Origin: an uncultured bacterium
GTDB taxonomy: Bacteria; Bacillota; Clostridia; Oscillospirales; Oscillospiraceae
Reading direction: 5' to 3'
Length of the DNA stretch: 56,310 nucleotides
Assembly (NCBI GenBank): GCA_947176765.1
Contig: CAMWRX010000010.1
Coordinates: 1-56,310, forward strand
Shown: positions 40,361 to 48,911 of the stretch, in pieces
How the letters are laid out: each line of letters begins with the position of its first letter
How positions within the stretch are numbered: the first letter of the stretch is position 1
Program-made: the position numbers and the translations under genes
The notes under the pieces: generated by a model
The model's database searches: none
What the model saw: the letters and a program-made list of their open reading frames with translations, nothing else
Told to the model about the DNA's origin: nothing

Positions 40361-41443
40361 TCAAGGCGGCAATTTCAGCCCCAAATACAAAATCACCGCG
40401 TCCTGAAAAGACCGGGGATTATACCCACTTTCTTTCCAAATTCGGTCCAATTGGTATTGCAGCGTGTTCTTATGTATGAATAGCGCATCGCTGGCAGTTT
40501 TCAGGGACATGCCACAACCAAAATAGGTTTTCAAAAGCTCCTGATCCCGCTCAGTGAGGCGCGAAACTGTTTTCTCCAGAAAGCGGCGTTTTGCATCCGC
40601 CGGAATCGTTCCCAAGAGGATTTCCAAATCCAACTGGTCAAAAAACGCCAGATTCTGCCCCTCCATCAGGCTGGCCAGCGCGATTTGAGCTGCCTGATAA
40701 GACCGACTCTGATGCGGCAAGGAGTCGCTGCTCCCGACGCCAATTTTTAGGACCTCCGGGCAGCTCCCGGCCAACTGCCGGAACACATATCCACACTTCT
40801 GAAAGCGCTCCGATTCCATCAACAGGATGTATTCATTGGGATAATTGAACGTGTACAGTCTGGCGTTGGTCTGCTCAAACGCCTGATAGACACCGCTTTC
40901 CGCCAAAGAGCGGCTGGCAGGGACGCACTGGCTGTCAAGGCGCATAACGATGGTGCGGAAGCTGGCCTGCGTATCCACTTGCAGCTTTCCCATGAACTCC
41001 ATGTAGTAGTCATAATTGACCGCATCGCCCATCACCAGAGAGCGGATGATGTGGCTGCGCTGGGCATTCTCGCTGCTGCTCTGCTCGTTCAGCTCCTGCT
41101 CCCTCAGAATCAGCAGGGTGATCCGCTGGGCCAGATAGGCGAACTTGCGGACCTCGTCCGGCGCTCCGCTGATGCCGATGACGGCGAGCAGCTCCCCCTG
41201 ATAGTGAAAGGGAATATTCACACCCTTCTGTGTGCCAAAGAAGCTGCCGTCCGTCTCCACCTCAATGGTTTGACCGGTTTTCACCACCTGACGCCCGATC
41301 TCGTGGAACGCACCCACCCGACCCGGATCGGTGCTGGCAAAAATGACGCCGTTTTGATCAATAAAGTTCACGTCATGCCCGCTGACATCCTTCACGGCCT
41401 CCACAATCTGCTGCGCCACGCTCTTTCTGATCTGTCCTTTCAT
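40361..41443 (-). CDS. cdaR: CdaR-type sugar-diacid regulator
   Basis: 360 residues. The N-terminal sugar-diacid recognition domain (IRKSVAQQIVEAVKDVSGHD, NIPFHYQGELLAVIGISGAP) is followed by a central domain and a C-terminal PucR-type helix-turn-helix (LLKTYFGCGMSLKTASDALF, IHKNTLQYQLDRIWKESGYN). CdaR proteins sense glycerate or diacids and activate glycerate/glucarate genes. It is divergent from a glycerate kinase and GntP permease, the classical target set. ATG at 41443. Confidence 0.9.
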   Translation of the reverse strand: MKGQIRKSVAQQIVEAVKDVSGHDVNFIDQNGVIFASTDPGRVGAFHEIGRQVVKTGQTIEVETDGSFFGTQKGVNIPFHYQGELLAVIGISGAPDEVRKFAYLAQRITLLILREQELNEQSSSENAQRSHIIRSLVMGDAVNYDYYMEFMGKLQVDTQASFRTIVMRLDSQCVPASRSLAESGVYQAFEQTNARLYTFNYPNEYILLMESERFQKCGYVFRQLAGSCPEVLKIGVGSSDSLPHQSRSYQAAQIALASLMEGQNLAFFDQLDLEILLGTIPADAKRRFLEKTVSRLTERDQELLKTYFGCGMSLKTASDALFIHKNTLQYQLDRIWKESGYNPRSFQDAVILYLGLKLPP

Positions 41444-41545
41444 CAAAGCACGCCCCTGTTTTCTGTATATGTTCTTTATACCATATATTCATCTATTTTT
41501 CAATGTTATTCGTCTCTTAGAATATATCTTTGCCTGGGTCAACTT

Positions 41546-41553
41546 GCTATAAT
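41546..41553 (+). promoter_or_regulatory. Extended -10 promoter for glycerate kinase
   Basis: TGCTATAAT (extended -10, perfect TATAAT at 41548-41553) lies ~55 bases before the kinase. The -35 is poor, as expected for an activator-dependent promoter in a CdaR target. Confidence 0.6.
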
Positions 41554-41608
41554 CTATACCATCAAAAGAAACCCACATCACACAAAAAGCAGAAAGGATT
41601 GGATGAGC

Positions 41609-42754
41609 ATGAAAATCGTGGCGGCAATCGACTCTTTAAAGGGCAGTCTCACCTCTCTGGAGGCGGGAGAGGCCATCCGGAAGGGTGTACAGTTGGCCAT
41701 GCCTGACGCAGAGGTCTGCGTCCGTCCCCTTGCAGACGGCGGAGAAGGTACCGTGGAGGCGCTGGCCCTGGGTATGGGCGGCAGGATGGAGAAGGTGGTG
41801 GTCACCGGACCGCTGGGCAGGCCGGTGGAGTGCGCCTATGGCATTCTGGCAGAGAGCGGCACCGCCATTGTGGAGATGTCCGGCGCGGCAGGTATCACCC
41901 TGGTGCCTGACCAGGAACGCAATCCCATGAACACCACTACCTACGGCGTGGGCGAAGTCATCAAAGACGCCATTTCCAAGGGCTGCCGCCGCTTCATCGT
42001 GGGCATCGGCGGCAGCGCCACCAACGACGGCGGCATCGGGATGCTCCAAGCGCTGGGCTATGGGATGTTGAACGCCGGCGGCAGTCAGGTAGCCTTCGGC
42101 GCAAAAGGTCTGGAGGAGCTGACGGAGATCACCAGCGACCACGTTCTGCCCGAGCTGAAAGACTGCACCTTCCGCGTTGCCTGCGATGTAACCAATCCCT
42201 TGTGCGGCGACCGCGGGGCCAGCGCCGTCTACGGGCCCCAGAAGGGCGCGACCCCCGCCATGATCCTCCAGATGGACAAGTGGCTGCACAATTTTGCCGC
42301 TCTGGCGGCAAAGACATTCCCCAGAGCAGACCAGGATCAGCCGGGGACTGGCGCGGCAGGCGGTTTGGGCTTTGCCTTCCTGACATTCACCAACGCGGTG
42401 CTGGAGTCCGGCATTCAAATCGTGCTGGAGGAGACCCGGTTGGAGGACTATGTGAAAGATGCCGACATCGTCGTCACCGGCGAGGGCCGTCTGGACGGCC
42501 AGACCGTCATGGGTAAGGCCCCCATCGGCGTAGCCCATATCGCCAAGAAATACGGCAAGCCGGTGCTGGCTTTCTCCGGCTGCGTCACCCAGGACGCCCG
42601 GGCCTGCAACGGCGGCGGCATCGATGCCTACTTCCCCATTCTCCGGGGCGTGGTCACCCTCCAGGAGGCCATGGAGCACGACAGTGCGGAGCGCAACATG
42701 ATCGACACTGTGGAGCAGGTATTCCGGCTCATCAAGACCTTGCGGAACGCATAA
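41609..42754 (+). CDS. Glycerate kinase (GlxK/GarK type)
   Basis: 381 residues. It starts MKIVAAIDSLKGSLTSLEAG, typical for the family, and carries RPLADGGEGTVEAL, IGGSATNDGGIGMLQALGYG, ACDVTNPLCG, and VTGEGRLDGQT with the closing GKAPIGVAHIAK. It phosphorylates D-glycerate to 2-phosphoglycerate, which enters glycolysis. Two in-frame ATGs (41603 and 41609) share the AGAAAGG site. 41609 was chosen because the family starts MKI. It is followed by the GntP permease gene at 13 bases. Confidence 0.95.
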   Translation: MKIVAAIDSLKGSLTSLEAGEAIRKGVQLAMPDAEVCVRPLADGGEGTVEALALGMGGRMEKVVVTGPLGRPVECAYGILAESGTAIVEMSGAAGITLVPDQERNPMNTTTYGVGEVIKDAISKGCRRFIVGIGGSATNDGGIGMLQALGYGMLNAGGSQVAFGAKGLEELTEITSDHVLPELKDCTFRVACDVTNPLCGDRGASAVYGPQKGATPAMILQMDKWLHNFAALAAKTFPRADQDQPGTGAAGGLGFAFLTFTNAVLESGIQIVLEETRLEDYVKDADIVVTGEGRLDGQTVMGKAPIGVAHIAKKYGKPVLAFSGCVTQDARACNGGGIDAYFPILRGVVTLQEAMEHDSAERNMIDTVEQVFRLIKTLRNA

Positions 42755-42767
42755 GGGGGACTGCAAA

Positions 42768-44024
42768 ATGGATTACAGCTTTAGCACCATCGGGGCCCTG
42801 TTGGGTCTGGCAGTCGCTATCGTACTTATTATTCGAAAAGTCCAGCCCGCCTACAGCCTGATCCTGGGCGCGCTCATCGGCGGTATCCTCGGCGGAGGCG
42901 GGCTGGCCGTCACCGTGGACGCCATGGTTTCCGGATCCCAGAGCATGATGTCCTCCGTTCTGCGGATCCTGACCTCCGGCATCCTGGCCGGAGCGCTGAT
43001 CAAGACCGGCTCCGCGGAAAAAATCGCCGAGACCATCGTGGAAAAGCTGGGGGAAAAGCGGGCAATCGCCGCCATTGCCATTGCCACCATGATTATCTGC
43101 GCGGTGGGCGTGTTTATTGACATCTCCGTCATCACCGTGGCCCCCATCGCCCTGGCCATCGGCAAAAAAGCAGGGCTGTCCAAAAGCGGTGTCTTGCTGG
43201 CCATGATCGGCGGCGGCAAGGCAGGCAATATCATCTCCCCCAACCCCAACACCATCGCCGCCTCCGAGGCGTTTGAGGTGGATTTAACCTCCCTGATGCT
43301 GCAAAATGCCATCCCTGCTGTTTTCGCCCTGGTGGTCACCATCCTGCTGGCCTCCATGCTGGCCAGAAAATCCGGCAACGCCATCAGCCAAAACGATCTG
43401 GAGGCCCAGGAGGGCAAGGCCCTGCCCGGTTTTCTGCAAGCCATCGCCGGCCCTGTTGTGGTCATCCTCCTGCTGGCCCTGCGGCCCATTGCGAACATCA
43501 GCATCGATCCTTTAATTGCCCTGCCTGTGGGCGGCGCAGTCAGTGTTCTGGTCACCGGCAATGCAAAGCGCACGATTTCCATCATGGAGTTCGGTCTGAG
43601 CAAGGTGGTCGGGGTCTCAGTGCTGCTGGTCGGTACCGGCGCCATCGCGGGCATCATCAAGGCATCCGCTCTGCAATATGATGTCATCCGTATGCTGGAG
43701 GCCATGAATATGCCCGCCTTCGTGCTGGCTCCTCTGGCCGGTATTCTGATGGCTGCCGCCACTGCCTCCACCACGGCCGGGGCCACCGTAGCGTCCCAGA
43801 CCTTTGCCGCGCCCCTGATTTCTGCCGGGGTGCCCGCGCTGTCCGCAGCCGCCATGATCCACGCCGGTTCTACTGTGGTAGATTCCCTGCCCCACGGCTC
43901 CTTTTTCCACGCCACCGGCGGTGCGGTGAACATGACCATTGAGGAGCGGATGAAACTGATCCTTTTTGAAGCCTGCATCGGCTTGACCAGCACGATTGTT
44001 TCCATTGTGATATTTCTGATCTAA
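42768..44024 (+). CDS. GntP-family gluconate/glycerate permease
   Basis: 418 residues, about 12 membrane segments. Motifs: IGALLGLAVAIVLIIRKVQP, the GKAGNIISPNPNTIAASEAF segment found in GntP relatives, and LAGILMAAATASTTAGATVA. It takes up gluconate or a related hydroxy acid; beside a glycerate kinase and CdaR, glycerate is the likely substrate. The end is followed by a terminator. Confidence 0.9.
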   Translation: MDYSFSTIGALLGLAVAIVLIIRKVQPAYSLILGALIGGILGGGGLAVTVDAMVSGSQSMMSSVLRILTSGILAGALIKTGSAEKIAETIVEKLGEKRAIAAIAIATMIICAVGVFIDISVITVAPIALAIGKKAGLSKSGVLLAMIGGGKAGNIISPNPNTIAASEAFEVDLTSLMLQNAIPAVFALVVTILLASMLARKSGNAISQNDLEAQEGKALPGFLQAIAGPVVVILLLALRPIANISIDPLIALPVGGAVSVLVTGNAKRTISIMEFGLSKVVGVSVLLVGTGAIAGIIKASALQYDVIRMLEAMNMPAFVLAPLAGILMAAATASTTAGATVASQTFAAPLISAGVPALSAAAMIHAGSTVVDSLPHGSFFHATGGAVNMTIEERMKLILFEACIGLTSTIVSIVIFLI

Positions 44025-44053
44025 TTGGGCAGCACCATAGCGGACGGTTACAG

Positions 44054-44095
44054 ATCGACAGGTTTCGAATAAGGAACCTGTCGATTTTGTTTTTA
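44054..44095 (+). terminator. Terminator of the glycerate operon
   Basis: An 11-bp stem (44054-44064 with 44075-44085, ATCGACAGGTT) is followed by TTTGTTTTTAT. Same style as the hairpins at 38620 and 40183. Confidence 0.8.
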
Positions 44096-44137
44096 TACAG
44101 CAGATACTCTTTGCGGCCCACCCAGTAATTGGAAGCT

Positions 44138-44839
44138 TCAATAAATCTGCCGGCTGCCGCTGATGGCTCGCTCCAAATATTCGTCGATCCATTGGGAGGC
44201 GCCCTGGGCATCTCTGGCGCACAGGAACGAATAGAGCGTCTGGGTGCTGCTTACCAGGGCGGAGACGCCATACAAATTGCAAAACCGCACCCACAGGGCA
44301 ATGACCGCGGGCTTGAAGGAATAGTAGATCAGCGGCACAATGCTGTTGCCGCTCACCAGGGCCAGCTCATGCTGGAAGGCGAAGGCCGCCTCAGACGCCT
44401 GTACGGCACTGTCCGCGCCGGCGAGCTGAGCCAGCGCGTCCCCCAGGTGCTCTAACGCTTCATCCGAAGCGTACAGTATGGCCCGCTCTGTCGCCAAATG
44501 CTCCAGCGCCCGGCGGACTTCCAAAATAGAGCGGATCTCGTCGTGCCCCAGCACGCCCCCCTTGTACTGCATGATGGCGATCAATGTACTTAAGTTTCCC
44601 CGGCGGCGGTAATCAGCCACGCAGGTGCCCTGACGGGGCCGGATCTCCAAAAACCCCTGCTCAGACAGTTCAGACAAGCCGCTGTTCACCACGGTGCGGC
44701 TCACCTGCATCTGCTCGGCCAGCACCCGCTCCGGCGGGAGCTGAGCGCCCACGGGCAGCTGCCCGGACAGGATCATCCCCTGAAGCTGCTGGACAAACAG
44801 GTCCTTCAGGCTGGGGGAGGAGAGCTTTGCAAATTCCAT
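44138..44839 (-). CDS. GntR/FadR-type regulator
   Basis: 233 residues. The N-terminal winged helix is typical (FVQQLQGMILSGQLPVGAQL, PPERVLAEQMQVSRTVVNSG, QGFLEIRPRQGTCVAD) and is followed by a FadR-type helical FCD domain. These sense small carboxylic acids. It is divergent from the hypB operon; two TTTGACAAA sites between them could be its operators. GGAGATGAGG precedes the ATG. Confidence 0.88.
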   Translation of the reverse strand: MEFAKLSSPSLKDLFVQQLQGMILSGQLPVGAQLPPERVLAEQMQVSRTVVNSGLSELSEQGFLEIRPRQGTCVADYRRRGNLSTLIAIMQYKGGVLGHDEIRSILEVRRALEHLATERAILYASDEALEHLGDALAQLAGADSAVQASEAAFAFQHELALVSGNSIVPLIYYSFKPAVIALWVRFCNLYGVSALVSSTQTLYSFLCARDAQGASQWIDEYLERAISGSRQIY

Positions 44840-44885
44840 AACCTCATCTCCTTTTGGTTCTGGTCATACCACAATCACAGAGAAC

Positions 44886-44940
44886 AGTTTATCATACATA
44901 TTTGACAAAAGCAATCCGCAAAAACTGTGGATTTGACAAA
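44886..44940 (-). promoter_or_regulatory. gntR promoter with TTTGACAAA operators
   Basis: On the minus strand, TTGCTT (44914-44909), a 17-base spacer and TAAACT (44891-44886) form a promoter for the GntR gene. TTTGACAAA (a near-palindrome) occurs at 44901-44909, between the boxes, and again at 44932-44940. This is the arrangement of autorepression. Confidence 0.55.
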
Positions 44941-44964
44941 AAGTTCAGAAAGATTTTCGGGCAG

Positions 44965-44993
44965 TTGACGAAATGACAAGGAACTGATAAAAT
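44965..44993 (+). promoter_or_regulatory. hypB operon promoter
   Basis: TTGACG (44965-44970), a 17-base spacer and TAAAAT (44988-44993), about 44 bases upstream of the hypB start. It lies just downstream of the second TTTGACAAA site. Confidence 0.7.
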
Positions 44994-45036
44994 TGTAACG
45001 AAATCTGGTTTAGCCAGAGAGAGGAGAGGATATGCG

Positions 45037-45705
45037 ATGGATCAGGTGCGGATCATTGAGGTAAAGCAGAGCGTTTTTGCCGACAATGACAAGCGTGCGG
45101 CCCAGCTCCGGGATGAGCTGAAAGCGCGGGGTATTTTCCTGCTCAACCTCATGAGCGCCCCCGGCTCGGGCAAGACCACCACCCTGACGCGGACGGTGGA
45201 GCTTTTGAAGGACGAAATGAAGATCGGCGTCATGGAGGCGGATATCGACTCCGACGTGGACGCCCGGACGATGGCTGCGGCGGGAGTGAAGTCCATCCAG
45301 CTCCACACCGGCGGCATGTGCCACCTGGACGCGGACATGACCCGGCAGGGGCTGGACGAGCTGGTGGACGGCGACGTGGAGCTGGCCATTTTGGAGAACG
45401 TGGGCAACCTGGTCTGCCCCGCTGAGTTTGACACGGGGGCTGTGAAGAACGCCGCCATCCTGTCGGTGCCCGAGGGGGATGACAAGCCGCTGAAATACCC
45501 CCTGATGTTCCAGGTCTGCGACGTGGTGCTCATCAATAAAATAGATGTGGCCCCCTATTTCGATTTCGACCTGGAAAAATGCAAAAAGTACATCAAAATG
45601 CGCAACCCCAACGCGAAGGTCATCCCCATCTGCGCCAAGACCGGCCAGGGCGTGGAGGAGTGGGCGGACTGGCTGCGGGAGCAGGTCGCCGCGTGGCGAA
45701 GTTAA
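45037..45705 (+). CDS. hypB: Hydrogenase/urease nickel incorporation GTPase
   Basis: 222 residues. A G3E GTPase: P-loop SAPGSGKTTTL (40-50), EADIDSDVDA, HTGGMCHLDADM, ENVGNLVCPAEFD, and the guanine-specificity INKIDVAPYF. HypB inserts Ni2+ into [NiFe]-hydrogenase precursor, with HypA. No N-terminal His-rich nickel store is present. GGAGAGG precedes the ATG. There is no hydrogenase in the window, so it works on an enzyme elsewhere, or on a different nickel enzyme. Confidence 0.95.
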   Translation: MDQVRIIEVKQSVFADNDKRAAQLRDELKARGIFLLNLMSAPGSGKTTTLTRTVELLKDEMKIGVMEADIDSDVDARTMAAAGVKSIQLHTGGMCHLDADMTRQGLDELVDGDVELAILENVGNLVCPAEFDTGAVKNAAILSVPEGDDKPLKYPLMFQVCDVVLINKIDVAPYFDFDLEKCKKYIKMRNPNAKVIPICAKTGQGVEEWADWLREQVAAWRS

Positions 45706-45722
45706 GAGAGAGGAGATAGCGT

Positions 45723-48512
45723 ATGAGCGAGACAAAATTCCCCCTGGACGAGAGCAAGCTGCCCTTTGAAATCCCCAAAACAGACCAGCCCCGGGAGAAA
45801 ATCCTCAAGCTGGGCAGGATGATCACCGACCGGGTGCCCGCCAAGCTGAAGGGTGTCACGGCGGAAGACCCGGAGTACTGGGGGCTGGCCGGGATGGTCA
45901 CCGACGAGATGGCCGATGTGGCCATGAAGATGAAGGTGCGCAAGCCCAAGACCTTCGCGCAGATCCAGAAACTCACCGGCATGGAGCCGGGGAAGCTCCA
46001 AAAGCTGCTGGACGAGATGAGCCGCATCGGCCTCATCGAGTACCACTGGGAGAACCTGGACGGCAAGAACCCCAACCACGAAAAGCGGTATGTCCTGCCC
46101 ATGTTCGTGCCGGGCAGCGCGGAGTTCTTCAATATGAACCACACTGTGATCGAGGAGCACCCGGAGGTCACCGCCTTCTTTGAGCGCATGACCTTCCTGC
46201 CCTTGGAGAAGATCACCCCCATGGTGCCCCCCGGAGGGGCGGGCATCGGGATGCACGTCATCCCGGTGGAGAAGGCCATTGAAATGGAAAACCAGTCCAT
46301 CTCCATCGAACACATCTCCCACTGGCTGAAAAAGTACGGCAAGTTCGCCGCCTCCCCCTGCTCCTGCCGCATGAGCCGGGCCAAGATGGGCGAGGGCTGC
46401 GGCGACGACCCCGAGGGCTGGTGCGTGGCCGTGGGCGATATGGCCGACTACGTGGTGGAGACCGACAAGGGCGGCCGCTACGTCACCTATGAGGAGGCGC
46501 TGGAGATCTTCCGCAAGGCGGAGGCCAATGGCTTCGTCCACCAGATCACCAACATCGACGGCGAGGAGAAGATCTTCGCCATCTGCAACTGCAACGTCAA
46601 CATCTGCAACGCCCTGCGTACCAGCCAGCTCTTCAACACCCCCAACATGAGCCGCTCGGCCTATGTTGCCAAAGTGGAGGAGGACAAGTGCGTGGCCTGC
46701 GGCGGCTGCGTAGAGGTGTGCCCCGCCGGCGCGGCCAAGCTGGGCCAGAAGCTGTGCACCACCAGCGGCCCCGTCCAGTACCCCCGCCAGGAGCTGCCCG
46801 ACGAGGTGAAGTGGGGTCCGGAGAAGTGGTCTGTCGACTACCGCGACAAGAACCGCATCAACACCCACGAGACAGGCACCGCCCCCTGCAAGACCGCCTG
46901 CCCCGCCCACATCGCCGTCCAGGGCTACTTGAAGCTGGCGGCCCAGGGCAAGTACACCGAGGCGCTGGCGCTCATCAAGAAGGAGAACCCCTTCCCCGCC
47001 GTGTGCGGCCGGGTGTGCAACCGCCGGTGTGAGGACGCCTGCACCAGAGGCACCATCGACCAGGCCGTGGCCATCGACGAGGTGAAGAAGTTTATCGCTC
47101 AGCAGGATTTGAAGTCCGAGCACCGATTTGTGCCGGAGAAGGTGATTCCCAAGCTGCTGGGTGAGTTCAGCCAGAAGATCGCCATCATCGGCGGCGGCCC
47201 GGCGGGCCTGTCCTGCGCCTTCTATCTGGCCCTCAAGGGCTACCAGCCCACCGTGTTTGAGAAAAACAAGGAGCTGGGCGGTATGCTCCGCTACGGCATC
47301 CCCTCCTTCAAGCTGGAGAAGGACGTCATCGACGCAGAAATCGACATCATCCGCGCCCTGGGCGTGGACTTCCGCTGCGGCGTGGAGGTCGGCAAGGACC
47401 TGACCCTGGATGACCTGCGCTCTCAGGGCTACCAGGCGTTTTACATCGCCATCGGCTGCCAGCGGGGCCGTCTGCCCGGCATCCCCGGCGAGGAGTCCGA
47501 AGGCGTGTATTCCGCCGTGGAGTTCCTGCGGGCGGCGGCGGAGGGCAAGGGCCTCCAGGTCCCCGGCAAGACTGTCGTGGTCGGCGGCGGCAACGTGGCC
47601 ATCGACGCCGCCCGCACCGCCCACCGCAGCGGGGCGGAATCCGTCCAGATGTTCTGCCTGGAGCCGAGGGACAAAATGCCCGCCTCCCTGGAGGAGATCG
47701 CCGAGGCGGAGGACGAGGATGTCACCATCCAGTGCGGGTGGGGCCCCAAGGAGATACTTACCGAAGGCGGCAAGGTGTCCGGCGTGGTGTTCATGCGCTG
47801 CACCAGCGTGTGGGACGACCAGGGCCGCTTCGCCCCCCAGTACGATGAAAACGACACCATCACCGTCCCCTGCGACCACGTGGTGCTGTCCATCGGCCAG
47901 AGCGTGGAGTGGGGCGAGCTGCTGGAGGGCAGCCAGGTGGAGCTGGCCCGGGGCGGCTGGGCGAAAGCCGATGCCAAGACCTACCAGACCGCCCAGCCCG
48001 ACGTGTTCGTGGGCGGCGACGTGTACACCGGCCCCAAATTCGCCATTGACGCCATCGCGGCGGGCAAGGAAGCCGCCGTTTCCCTCCACCGCTTCGTCCA
48101 GCCCAACACCAGCATGACCATCGGCCGGGATCCCCGGTACTACGTGGAACTGGACAAGACCAACATCAAGGTGGAGCAGTACGACAACGGCCAGCGCCAG
48201 ATCCCCGGCATGGACGACAGCATTGACTGGAAGCGCTCCTTCCGGGACGCCAAGCGCACCTTTACCGAGGAGCAGGTCAAGGCGGAGACCGCCCGCTGCC
48301 TGGGCTGCGGCGCGTCCATCGTGGATCCCAACAAGTGCATCGGCTGCGGCCTGTGCACCACCCGCTGCGAGTTCGACGCCATCCATCTCCACCGTGACCG
48401 CCCGGAGTGCTCCACCATGATGAAGTCTGAGGACAAGATGAAGGCCATCCTGCCCAACATGATTAAGCGGGAGATCAAGATCAAAAAGGCCGCCCGTAAG
48501 GCCAAAAAGTAA
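45723..48512 (+). CDS. Multi-domain FAD/Fe-S oxidoreductase (GltD/NfnB-like)
   Basis: 929 residues. In order: a helical/winged-helix-like N-terminus (FAQIQKLTGMEPGKLQKLLD), a cysteine cluster CSCRMSRAKMGEGCG (~220), CNCNVNIC (~297), a 4Fe-4S CVACGGCVEVCP (~322), a GltD N-terminal Fe-S domain (CKTACPAHI, CGRVCNRRCEDAC), FAD binding IAIIGGGPAGLSCAFYLALK (~484), NAD(P) binding VVVGGGNVAIDAARTA (~616), and a C-terminal ferredoxin (CLGCGASIVDPNKCIGCGLC). It should pass electrons between NAD(P)H and ferredoxin-type partners, in the style of bifurcating enzymes. It is placed between hypB and hypA with short gaps. Substrate unknown. Confidence 0.82.
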   Translation: MSETKFPLDESKLPFEIPKTDQPREKILKLGRMITDRVPAKLKGVTAEDPEYWGLAGMVTDEMADVAMKMKVRKPKTFAQIQKLTGMEPGKLQKLLDEMSRIGLIEYHWENLDGKNPNHEKRYVLPMFVPGSAEFFNMNHTVIEEHPEVTAFFERMTFLPLEKITPMVPPGGAGIGMHVIPVEKAIEMENQSISIEHISHWLKKYGKFAASPCSCRMSRAKMGEGCGDDPEGWCVAVGDMADYVVETDKGGRYVTYEEALEIFRKAEANGFVHQITNIDGEEKIFAICNCNVNICNALRTSQLFNTPNMSRSAYVAKVEEDKCVACGGCVEVCPAGAAKLGQKLCTTSGPVQYPRQELPDEVKWGPEKWSVDYRDKNRINTHETGTAPCKTACPAHIAVQGYLKLAAQGKYTEALALIKKENPFPAVCGRVCNRRCEDACTRGTIDQAVAIDEVKKFIAQQDLKSEHRFVPEKVIPKLLGEFSQKIAIIGGGPAGLSCAFYLALKGYQPTVFEKNKELGGMLRYGIPSFKLEKDVIDAEIDIIRALGVDFRCGVEVGKDLTLDDLRSQGYQAFYIAIGCQRGRLPGIPGEESEGVYSAVEFLRAAAEGKGLQVPGKTVVVGGGNVAIDAARTAHRSGAESVQMFCLEPRDKMPASLEEIAEAEDEDVTIQCGWGPKEILTEGGKVSGVVFMRCTSVWDDQGRFAPQYDENDTITVPCDHVVLSIGQSVEWGELLEGSQVELARGGWAKADAKTYQTAQPDVFVGGDVYTGPKFAIDAIAAGKEAAVSLHRFVQPNTSMTIGRDPRYYVELDKTNIKVEQYDNGQRQIPGMDDSIDWKRSFRDAKRTFTEEQVKAETARCLGCGASIVDPNKCIGCGLCTTRCEFDAIHLHRDRPECSTMMKSEDKMKAILPNMIKREIKIKKAARKAKK

Positions 48513-48515
48513 GCC

Positions 48516-48860
48516 ATGCACGAACTGGGCATCGTGTTCCACATCATCAAGAGCGTGGAACAAGTGGCGGCGGACAATGAGCTGGAAAAGATAAACGCCG
48601 TGGTGCTGGAGCTGGGGGAGGTGTCCGGGGTCATCCCGGACTACCTCACCGACTGCTGGAAGTGGGCGGCGGCGAAATCGGAGCTGGTCAGCGGCTCGGA
48701 GCTGAAAATCGAGACGCTGCCGGCCGTCACCCACTGCGACGGCTGCGGGCGGGACTATCCCACTGTAGCCCACGGCAAGACCTGCCCCCACTGCCAGAGC
48801 GGAAGCACCTGGCTTTTGACCGGGAACGAGGTCAATATCAAAGAAATAGAAGCGTACTGA
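48516..48860 (+). CDS. hypA: Hydrogenase nickel-insertion protein HypA
   Basis: 114 residues, standard length. MHELG with the nickel-binding His2, and a zinc knuckle HCDGCG (Cys74, Cys77) ... CPHCQS (Cys90, Cys93). It delivers nickel with HypB. It starts three bases after the oxidoreductase stop, confirming the operon. Confidence 0.95.
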   Translation: MHELGIVFHIIKSVEQVAADNELEKINAVVLELGEVSGVIPDYLTDCWKWAAAKSELVSGSELKIETLPAVTHCDGCGRDYPTVAHGKTCPHCQSGSTWLLTGNEVNIKEIEAY

Positions 48861-48911
48861 CCTGCAAAAGAGAGAAAAACGGGGTTAATCCCCACAAAGG
48901 AGGATAAAACA

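Noticed and set aside
45702-48791. A 1029-codon open frame on the minus strand opposite the oxidoreductase
   Set aside because: It is low-complexity (Gly, His, Leu, Ala) and has no family motifs. The + strand carries clear Fe-S and FAD motifs and sits in the hyp operon.
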